Shown here: in pieces, positions 55,100-64,000 of the stretch
Layout: every line of letters starts with the position of its first letter
How positions within the stretch are numbered: position 1 is the first letter of the stretch
NCBI GenBank assembly: GCA_016165875.1
Contig: JABBOT010000001.1
Coordinates: forward strand, 10,357,306-10,421,305
Direction of reading: 5' to 3'
DNA from: Acanthopleura granulata
Taxonomy: Eukaryota; Mollusca; Polyplacophora; Chitonida; Chitonidae
Length of the DNA: 64,000 bases
Program-made: the position numbers and the translations under genes
Notes under the pieces: generated by a model
What the model saw: only the letters and a program-made list of their open reading frames with translations
Databases searched by the model: none
What the model was told of the DNA's origin: nothing

Positions 55100-56415
55100 C
55101 TAAGTACGTCTGGATAGATTTACTAAGACAAACAGATCCCATACACAAGTTTAGTTCACGAGATTTCGGTACAGGTGTGAATGTAAGCTCCGTCCAGTCC
55201 AACAATAAACTAGCGATAATCGCAAGACACATTTCCAAAACAGTCTATAACACAATTTCCGAAAGGAATATGTTATAAGTAACATATAAATAGTACATAA
55301 AGATGACATATGAGAAAAAAGTCAACAGTTTATAGGAAAGAGAAGTCGATATTCCAGGCAACGAAATTCATATTTCAAACCCTTTATAGTCCTTGAATAA
55401 TCACCAGTTTGAATACAAATATAAATATCTTATAGTTGCTGTGGTTACAGCTGTTCTTCAAAGCATTATGTAGATGTAATAAACACGAATGCTTATACGG
55501 TCATTTCCAATGGCTACCCAATTTCCAGACTGCAGGAAAATACGCCGTGAGACTCGATCCTGTTGTCTCTATTTTCGCTCTGCGCATGGCGATGAAGGAA
55601 GCCGGCCAGTTATATGTCTTGTTTGATCTGAGGCGACTCCATGATGAACACAATCCTTGCCCACGTTAAGCATCAGTGAATACTCCAGAGCACTGTGCCA
55701 TGTGGAGGTTCTCCATGGTTTGAGGTCAGATTGATCCGGGATGGTCTATCATGACTGATGTACTGTAAGATAAGGTTGTTTGGCAAACTGGGTAGATACT
55801 GTATACGTGAAGTACTCAGCACACCATGACGGAAAGCTGTGGTGATCATAATATTATCACCGAGCCGCTGTCCATAAATCGCTGCTTGGGGAACTAGCGG
55901 GGATGACGCTCGATGATCACAAAATGAATCCAGAAGACAGTGTTGTAACGTAACAACAACTATGTACAATTTATTACTGATAGAACTTGTCCAATACAAC
56001 CGATTAAATGAAATGAGATAGTCTCCTTTACGCCAACCAGAACACACGCTGGATTTGCAGTGTAGGATTGCACTAACCTACTAATGTCTCAGTAAGTTCC
56101 TTTCTGCTTTACCAAGCTAAGAAAAAGCCTTTTATACTGAATCAAACATGTAATTAAAACCTGTTCACTCACTCACTTGACAAGTACCTGACACGTTCTG
56201 GCTTGCTAGGTAGTAAGTTACGGGATTAGTTATGGAAAGGTCTGCCGGCGCAAGCTGTGTGATCATTGAACAATAAACACTGACTGGTTTACGAACATAT
56301 ATGCTTTGTACATTGATTATCAAGGAGTGCATGTGATGCGGGAGCTATTGGTGCTGCAACAAATTTCACACTCTCGATATCAGTTCAAAATTTGAGGAAG
56401 AGGATTAGGAAGTCG
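55100..56415. other. No gene recognised
   Basis: Open frames on plus (55436-55669) and minus (55673-56047) have no recognised domain and no clear splice partners. Confidence 0.4.
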
Positions 56416-56419
56416 TACG

Positions 56420-56468
56420 GTTTTTTTTGTGTGTGTTTTTTTTTATTTATTTATTTTTTTTTTTTCTT
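56420..56468 (+). repeat. T-rich simple repeat
   Basis: Runs of T with interspersed gtgtgtg and atttattt; low complexity. Confidence 0.9.
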
Positions 56469-56803
56469 TGTCAGTGTTGGTGTGTTGCGTAACAGGGACA
56501 CTGAAACTTTACCAGAGTTAACTGCCTTCCTCAACTGTACTAAAACGACATTATAACTGCACGGGAACACGTCAGTATGTGAACAGGCCCCCAAGAGTAA
56601 TAATGAACTTTCCTGTCATTGCATGGCGTCTACACAGGCTTATCCGGTTTCTTGATGTTTTCAGACATCAAACTCAGTCAATAGCTTCAAACCAATGTCT
56701 GCTTCTGAATAATTTAAGAACTGAACAAATTTCCCTGAAGCTGGCAATAACAGCCTATTTTTTCTGTACTTGTCGAGAGGCCAGCATCATTGACTACCAG
56801 CTA

Positions 56804-56897
56804 GTTTATTTACTTCATTGGTGTTTTACGCCGTACTCAAGAATATTTCACTCAGACCGCGAGCAGCATTATGGTGGGAGGAAACCTGTTTATGCCT
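56804..56897 (-). repeat. Mollusc-type SINE, truncated, minus orientation
   Basis: Tail tttatttacttcattggtgt, then tttacgccgtactcaagaat, atttcactcagaccgc and gcagcattatggtgggagga. It is truncated after gaaacctg. Confidence 0.85.
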
Positions 56898-58106
56898 AAT
56901 GTATTTATGACAAGAAGAACACTGTAATTGGCCTTGTATGGTAGCCAGGTAATGTTAATGTGGTTCTGATACTGTTTTTTGGCCTTTCCGTCCAAGACTG
57001 TTAGGACTTTGCTCAGCAATTTCTGCCTTGTGCTGTTATGATTCAAATAATTAAATTAGAAAATTAACACGTATAAGCCATCAATTATGACAGCTTGGGT
57101 GGAAAAGACATCCTCTGTCGGGATGAGGTGAGTGGAGGCAACCTGAGTGGATGCCCAGGGGAGGCATTCTGGATGGAGATAAGAAAACCTGGAAGGAGCA
57201 AACATGGCATTGCTGGGGAAAACCACCACACCTTGCCAAAGAAAACACTTCACCGGAAACATGGCTGTATCATTTATAACTAAAACTCAAACTACCTCCT
57301 CTTTTGAACAAAAGTGGTTTATACGTATTCAAGACTGAAGATGCTTTTCTTTAAAGTGAAAGACAGTGCATGTTCCAAGTTAAGTTTGTCAAACAGGCTG
57401 GACAATATTATGTTCATTTCTGTAAAGTATTTCTTCTCAGCGCTACTACAACAGAGGAAATTAGAATCTGACCGTGCTCTGTCGGCTAACATGAAACGCA
57501 GCCATTCTGTGCGGGCTGTGACGTAATTATTCCGAGTGCGGAACACTCTTGTCATATGATACTGTAGTAAGCTGCCAGGGTTGTGGTTGAAACATGTATA
57601 TATGTCGATTTATAACATCAAATGAACAAGAAGCTTACTCCCCCATAACACAATTGTCTGGAAATACTTTGCAGTGTTCTTCACTTATGCACTTCCTATA
57701 ATTAAAATATATAACATGAAAGCTGTGTCCTGTCCCTATGTTATTACATGTTACATTGACAGACAACTCAAAACATTTATGTCACAGCTTATAAACAGCT
57801 GATACCTCCTAACTCTCTGATTGGTCAATCTCTTATAAGGTTAAAAGCATGGGCGCCTTCAGATTCCAAGTTTGCAGCACAATACTCCAAACTTCAAACG
57901 AAGACATTTCAGTGAAGAATTCATACAAGTTCAAACAGGTTTTTGCATTCAAGAGTGAACTTAGTAATCTTTTTAATGAACAGTGCCTCCATCATGAACT
58001 GTCTTTCACTTTAAGCAGAATTCAACTTTATCATTCATTAGAAAAATAAAGAAATTCCCTTAAATAGCACGATCAAATTCAAAATGTAAGAATCAAAGAC
58101 AATCAT

Positions 58107-58114
58107 AATAAACG

Positions 58115-58147
<33 letters not shown>

Positions 58148-58148
58148 A
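58107..58148 (+). repeat. (TA)n(TG)n microsatellite
   Basis: About fourteen ta units followed by gtgtgtg. Confidence 0.95.
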
Positions 58149-61100
58149 TTTACACTTCATTTAATACATAACTTAAAACAGTACCATATTTCAAACAAAA
58201 ATTTACTGGTTCATATGCAGGTGTTCATCGTGCAGCCCATATTGTTTTACATCACTACACTTACCTCTGCTATCACAAACTTTAATTAATATCCTACATG
58301 TATCTCTGAAACATTTCACTTCAAGTTATTTATGAAATATAATAAGTACTTATTAATACTTATTAAAGGGGAAAATGTAAAAAAGCAAAGAATCAGTTTT
58401 GGTATATCAACTGTAACTTTCAGCAACTGTGTTAATTATTAATTAACTATTAATTATTATTAGTTATTCAATAGTATTGAATGTTTGATTATATGAATGC
58501 ATTCACTCATGCATATGTTTTAAATTAAGTTACTATAGAAGAGGTTTTCAGACAGTAACTGCAAAAATCTTGTTTACACTGAACATTCCCAACAAACACC
58601 CGAAACACTCAAGTTGCCTATGACATCTGTCTCGCAGGTTCTAGGTACCTGTAGCCATAAGTAACTCCTTTGTCCCAAACAAGCATTGGTACCTATATTA
58701 TAAATATATACAAAATGCCAAACCATTTGTTATATACATGTACAAGTGCAATGATGTAAGCGCATGTACCAAACAATACATACAAGAGGTAATTTTCAAA
58801 AGAGGTTGACTCTCTGGTCACTCACTCATGTCTATCCCTAAGCTCAGACTGTCCAGAATATGCAGATCTCAGTCCAACATCATCACCAAAAATCATTTCA
58901 CATAAATTCAGTACATAATACCATATAAGATTTTGCAAACATATATCCTGAGGTTGTTGAAATTTCAGCTTGAATTAATTCATCACCAAGAAAAACAAAG
59001 AAATATTAAGGTTTGCTATTCATTAAATAAAAATACATGTTAAATTGCTAGGCGGGTAAATACACATATTACAGCTCCTTGCAGCAGCAAACCTGAATAT
59101 ATGAGAGTAAAATCAACTGCTTGCCAACATATCAAAATCCTAAAGCCATGAATTCTACCTGACATCACAGAAGCTTTGAACCAGCCTTGGCTGTAGAATC
59201 ACTTAAAGCTCCAGTAAACAACTATGAAGGCTTATTGGTATATTTGGGAAGGAGAAACATAGAAGTAAAAAAGAAATATTCCCAAGTACACATTCAACAG
59301 TTCTCAGAAATTATACCACACTTCCTCAATCATATCAGGTTTTAACATTACATTTCTGAAACATATTCATTTTCAAATGCTTACACAGTAAGCCACAGGC
59401 ATCTATCTTGTAACATTTATCGTAATATATACATCAATCCTTAACATTACCTAAGATAGGGTGTTTCACATACACTGTACATGGCTGCTAACAGTTCTGT
59501 GTCGAGCATGCTGGTTCCATGACAAGATTAAGAAAACAATACACTGGTACTATGAATACATGTATTTGCCTAACAAATTCTTGACAAAAACTCTTGCAGA
59601 ACCCTCTCTGAATAACTTATATCATGTTTTCATGTACATATATACAAATCTTCTGTAAGGCCTACAACACTTGATCTCTAGTTTCCCATCATTTTGAAAA
59701 ACTGATGGAGGTGGTGGAACAGTTTTCATTTATCATTATCATTATTTGGCTACATTTTATGAATATCTAATCTTTTGTGACAATTCCTGGTCAAATATGA
59801 AATACTGAGTTTGGATGTAAGGTTGGGGCAGGGAGAAACTGATGTGTGGACCACGACGGGAAACAAGGAATCAAGTGTGATTAGCCTAAAACATGTTTAA
59901 TAAACACTGTAGTTGTGTGGAAGAGCCAAAAGACACAGTACCAAGGGTACACACGGCAAATTAGCCTACTCAAGGATTTCCACCATTTTTACAAAGCCAA
60001 GTTCAGTCTTTCTGTGGTAATAACAAACTGGCTGCCTACCAGTGCCAAGTTAATCTGACAGATAGAAAACCAGCTTCTGTCTCCGTGCTGGGTACAGCTA
60101 AACCTGTGTTTTCATCATGGAACCAACACTTGTATCGTTTTATTTATTTCACCATAGCAGACACATGCAAAACAACAAAAACAGTTTTGCAGTTAATCAC
60201 AGTCATCATGTTATTAACTCAAGCCTTGTCTGAAAGAGGTGCTGGCGAAAACACTAGTATGTTACTCTTTAACTCTGGAGAGAGGTTTAACTGTCACAAA
60301 GAGAGCATGTACTATGGTGATTGTCACTTGTTTCAGTGAGGGTTGATAAGAGTATAGTCATGCCAACATTACAACTGCTAAGGACTTGATCTGAAAAGTT
60401 CAGAGAAGAGACTTAATTTGTGCTTCAACAAGCCGACAATTATTCATTGCCATCATGGGCTAAGACTCGAAGACATCAGAATGAAACTCTCTATCCTACT
60501 CTGCCAACACCTTGACATAAGTGAGCCACTGCCCATGGTGATTTTCTGGAGAAGCAGTATTTTCCTTGTCAAATGTCTACATTTAGTCCTCGTTCCCTGA
60601 AGCGTGACAAACTCAGCACAGTGATCTCTGAGAGTTGGTCACGCATACAACAGGCCATGAATCTGTGTATTGAGGATCAACTTGTCTCAGAAAGTGTAGG
60701 TGTGTTCAGCGTCACACTACACCAGTGTGTAGGACCAGTCTTAGTCACAATGCCAGTATGTGGGGCTCAGGGCCATAAAAAGGCAGAAAGGGCTCTGTAT
60801 GAGGAGTCACCCTTGAAAAGGTCAGGTGTGTTATAACTGCTCACCAGCTTCAAACTGGAAATGTCTCTACACCATAACACTGTATAAGCTGAATATGGCC
60901 TAAAATTCAATGCATCATCTTAAACATTACTCATTCTCCTCTATTCTGAAAGTTTTACTGACCTCAGAAAGCTGTTTTGTGGTATGACATTCAACTGAAA
61001 AAAAATGTTTCAGCACCAAAGGTAATATTTAATCACCTTTATTTGCCCCTAAATATGCACCTTTTGGGGTGAATTTTCAGGGCAAATACAGTAATCACAT

Positions 61101-61228
61101 GTATGTAAAAGCTGAAATCATAAGTCCTACTGTTTGTTTCACTCTCATGAACACTACACATCTGTACATACTTGTGTTATAACTTAAATCTTAAGTTTTA
61201 CTATTTAAGGAAAAATGAAACTTAAAGT

Positions 61229-61417
61229 ACTGGGCCCCAGCTTCACAGAATTTGTGAAGTTTTTTGGCCTTAGGAAAAGAGTTTTGCCTGTGCAAAGTAA
61301 TACTTTACTCATTTGACTTGAGTTCATAAGAGAAACACTTCAAGTTGGACTAAGGCAAAAACTACTGGCTACTTTAGCAATTTACGGAGCTTAAGAAGTT
61401 TACTGAAACTGGGCCAT
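61229..61417. mobile_element. MITE-like element with inverted ends
   Basis: The left end tgggccccagcttcacagaa and the reverse complement of the right end (tggcccagtttcagtaaact) are imperfect inverted copies, and aaggcaaaa/ttttgcct lie inside as a second inverted pair. About 190 bases, non-coding. It resembles 'gggcccagtttcac' palindromic repeats of many animals. Confidence 0.6.
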
Positions 61418-62186
61418 GAAATTCAAAATACTTCTATGTTTATATGTGCCTATACATTCACAATACCAATGTGGAACTTAACATGCACTGTATCCACAAT
61501 GCAGAGGACAGGGTTTGGTCTGAATATCTGTACACAATGCATAGCATTCTCAAACCAACAATAAGAACTTCTCACGATAATGTGTACCAATGTGTTACAA
61601 TAAAATCTTCCAAAAAGCACTGCAAATCTGAGCATCATAACTTTACACATAGTGATGGTGAACTAAACCCCTTTTGACCCTCATGGTCACACCACATTAA
61701 CACAACCAATCTCATACTCCCAAAATACTATGGACAAGTAAACAGCTTCTAGACATTTATGCCTTGTTGATGTACCATAAAAACCTACATCAAGCTGGTA
61801 ACAACTTCATCACACATGTACACTTGTAAAATACACAATCTTACAAATCCTATTTTTTTTAATGCACATTTTCTCATTTATAAACATTTTCTCAATAATT
61901 AACATTCCCAAAGAAGGTTGTACACTTAGTTTCTTCTTCTTTCAATTGCTCAATTGAAGTTCAGGCCACCTTACATTCTGTCAGCCTGACTTTATCACAA
62001 ATAATATTATTGTAATTACATTACATGGAAACTACTAGGTCTAGTGCAAAATCCCAAAATTTGCATTCTGAATAAAATGAGGAATTTCACAACTGAAGTC
62101 CTCAGGAAATGAACACACATCTGGGATTTGGGATTGCAGAATAAAGGCAGCCAGAGTTCTTCCCCTTCATCCAGAGTTGTCTTTCC

Positions 62187-62333
62187 TTACTGGTTTGAAC
62201 CAGACTGGGCTTGCTGAGCACCAACTTCCTCCTCCGGGAAATCCAAAACAACACGGTTTATCTGCCTTAAGTACTGTTGTTGTTTATAATACACCTTCAG
62301 CACACCCTTTATGGTTATAAATGCGATTCCGCC
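62187..62333 (-). CDS. MARCHF5: MARCHF5-like terminal exon
   Basis: Begins after ttatcag with GGC GGA ATC and ends with TAA at 62187-62189, giving 48 residues: the last membrane segment and the cytosolic tail. Confidence 0.92.
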   Translation of the reverse strand, partial: GGIAFITIKGVLKVYYKQQQYLRQINRVVLDFPEEEVGAQQAQSGSNQ

Positions 62334-63199
62334 CTGATAAGGAACACATTAAAATCATTATTACATGTATTACACGGAGACAAATCACTCAATGTAAACT
62401 TGGGTGTCTAATTTCAGATGCAATTTTATTTATTTATTTATTTGTTTACTTGTACATGGTAATTGACGTAATGTGTAAGAAATGCTTCCCATGACTTAAG
62501 GCTGACTTTTACCTGAAGTAAAGTATATACCTTTCATTCAAAATGGCAATTCTAAACTTGTTACATACTGTTATAACTGTTTTTTTTTCTTTTCCCCCTG
62601 TTGAGGTAGCATTAAAGCATATGATGCAGTTTTAACAGATTTACCTAACTTAGGAAGATTAATGCTATTTATGTTTTTCATTTATCCCCCATACACATGT
62701 AGGACATTCCAAGTTTCCATGGATCACAATGGGTATATCCATGGGTAGAGGAGAAATGACCGAGTCTAGGGGAAACCATCAAACTTCAGTTTGTAAAAAG
62801 TCACACACCCACATTAACCCTGGACTGGTGGTTTGTTCCAAAGATCCATTAAACCTTTTGGCCAGCAAGAAAGAGCCAGAGCACAAGGTCACAATGGTTA
62901 AGACTTATTCATTTGATTAGAGTATAATGTGATATCGAAGAATTTCTCACTTATACAACATCTGTCAGATAAATGAAACTCGAGTGACAGGAGTAAACAC
63001 TCACTTTTGCCAAGTACAATGTATAAAGCACTTACCAGTAGCGTTCTCTGGAAGTTTGACTGGACATTGCCATACATGAGCTTTCCTACAATAGTAGCTA
63101 TAGTGGGCAGAATGAGCGCTCCACAAAGCACCCGTGTGGCAGACATCGGATCAGAGACATTAGAAACCTCTGCTGGCGTTCTCACATTACGGGATAAAT
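62187..63199 (-). CDS. MARCHF5: MARCHF5-like mitochondrial E3 ubiquitin ligase, last two coding exons (partial)
   Basis: MARCHF5 is a RING-CH ubiquitin ligase of the mitochondrial outer membrane that controls mitochondrial dynamics and protein turnover. The C-terminal part is seen here: exons 63199-63036 and 62333-62187 on the minus strand, joined in phase 0 by a 702-base GT-AG intron. The first has SATRVLCGALILPTIATIVG and GKLMYGNVQSNFQRTLL; the second GGIAFITIKGVLKVYYKQQQ and YLRQINRVVLDFPEEE, then GAQQAQSGSNQ and stop. These match the last membrane segments and tail of animal MARCHF5 closely. The tail seems about ten residues longer than the human one. The RING-CH domain lies beyond the right edge. 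Confidence 0.92.
62720..62850 (+). repeat. Degenerate dispersed repeat in the MARCHF5-like intron
   Basis: It carries tatccatgggtagaggagaa and gtctaggggaaaccatcaaa, related to the 'gggtggaggaaacc' repeat at 32620. The tail-like tttatttatttatttgttta lies upstream at 62427. Confidence 0.4.
63036..63199 (-). CDS. MARCHF5: MARCHF5-like penultimate exon
   Basis: Acceptor gttttattttcag and donor gtaagtgc are both strong. The exon enters with two bases completing a codon and leaves in phase 0. It encodes a linker (NVRTPAEVSNVSDPM) and a conserved hydrophobic helix. Confidence 0.92.
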
Positions 63200-64000
63200 C
63201 TGAAAATAAAACAGACAAATCTGATATATCTGCCGACAGTGAGCCAGAAAAAATTCCTTAAATGTAACTTCAAAAGTAGTCTCCCCTTGTTCAGTCAACA
63301 GACACAACAGGTCAAGCCGTGGGGAAATCTTGCTGTAGAAAACCTTGAGCCACATTCATCCCTGTTTGTAACCATAAATGTGCTGTGAAAACGTCAGCAT
63401 GTTTAGACAATAACTCTTAGCTATATCAAGAAACTCTATAATAACTGTTGTTACACACGAGAGAGAACATGTGTCAATTATCTCTAGCTGGTGGATTACA
63501 TCATCTTGTGGCATCTTAACCTTTAAAACACCATGTGTCAAAAAATTATCAAACATTCGGCTTCCCACAAAGTGTCCCAAGATAAATAAGTATAGAGATT
63601 CAATCCATACAGTAGCAGGCAGTCACAAGCCCAAACTGTGATATGTTATTATGCCATTAAAGTGCAAACTTTCTCAATATAATTCACTGAAAATATGCAA
63701 GTCATATAAATCCACAACTGATTTAGCTGTGGATGCCTTAATGCTGGCAATAAGCAATGTATAATACTTCTTATCATCCTTCTGAAACTACTGACAATGA
63801 CTATTATACACAACAAAATGCTGAAGTGTAAAATTCTGTCATGGAGGCAGGGTATTTGTGTCTTCACACTTTTGAGCAATCTGGCCACCCTGCCACTGTC
63901 GTGAATTATATGAATCCATTGCCATGATACATGTACATGTAAGTGATTTGTGTTCATGACATTCTTGGAGATAACATTAGGTGTCTTCATGTTTGTTTTT
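63200..64000. other. Upstream intron of the MARCHF5-like gene; no exon recognised
   Basis: No further MARCHF5 exon is seen up to the window edge. Open frames on the minus strand (63356-63580, 63649-63990) show no RING-CH or membrane-segment match to the expected protein. Confidence 0.55.

Larger units (their letters stand above)
56900..62186. other. AT-rich stretch without recognised exons; may include the MARCHF5-like 3' UTR
   Basis: No exon-like coding block is recognised. The right part lies directly downstream (minus strand) of the MARCHF5-like stop at 62187, so part of it is likely 3' UTR. AATAAA on the minus strand occurs, for example, at 61038-61043; which site is used cannot be told. 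It holds a (TA)n repeat and a MITE-like element. Confidence 0.4.

Overview
The window is animal nuclear DNA, almost certainly from a lophotrochozoan and most probably a mollusc. The signs are AT-rich sequence, genes split by GT-AG introns, many decayed LINE, Penelope and Gypsy-type retroelements, and repeated copies of a tRNA-derived dispersed repeat whose 3' half and A/T-rich tail I associate with bivalve genomes. There are no bacterial operons, CRISPR arrays or phage genes.

Layout. (1) 1-7029: a decayed L1/Tx1-type LINE whose 5' part lies outside the window. A younger Penelope-like element (2080-6280; reverse transcriptase plus GIY-YIG endonuclease) is inserted in it, flanked by an 11-bp target duplication and by two nearly identical inverted arms of about 1.57 kb. 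(2) 7030-13524 and 17989-18490: a tandem array with a unit of about 1.05 kb, each full unit carrying one intact tRNA-Cys(GCA) gene (six intact copies). A second decayed LINE (about 13525-17988) has landed inside a seventh tRNA-Cys gene and split it. (3) 18.5-23.2 kb: no gene recognised. (4) 23474-28445: a decayed Gypsy-type LTR retrotransposon with both LTRs and remnants of protease, RT, RNase H and integrase. (5) 29855-42678, minus strand: a complete ten-exon gene for a 504-residue secreted-then-anchored, cysteine-rich, single-pass membrane protein. All splice phases agree, and the ectodomain is built from four two-exon modules. (6) 42.8-62.1 kb: mostly repeats, minisatellites, small inverted-repeat elements and sequence I cannot assign. 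(7) 62187-63199, minus strand: the last two coding exons of a MARCHF5-like mitochondrial E3 ubiquitin ligase; the rest lies beyond the right edge.

How it fits together. The left 18 kb is a nest with a readable order: tRNA-Cys array first, LINEs inserted into it, then the Penelope element inserted into one LINE. Two host protein-coding genes are supported, both on the minus strand. The cysteine-rich membrane protein has no name I can give with certainty. Its exon design (four phase-symmetrical modules, 99, 90, 116 and 104 codons) is the clearest new biology here, and the LINE-split tRNA-Cys array is the clearest mobile-element story.
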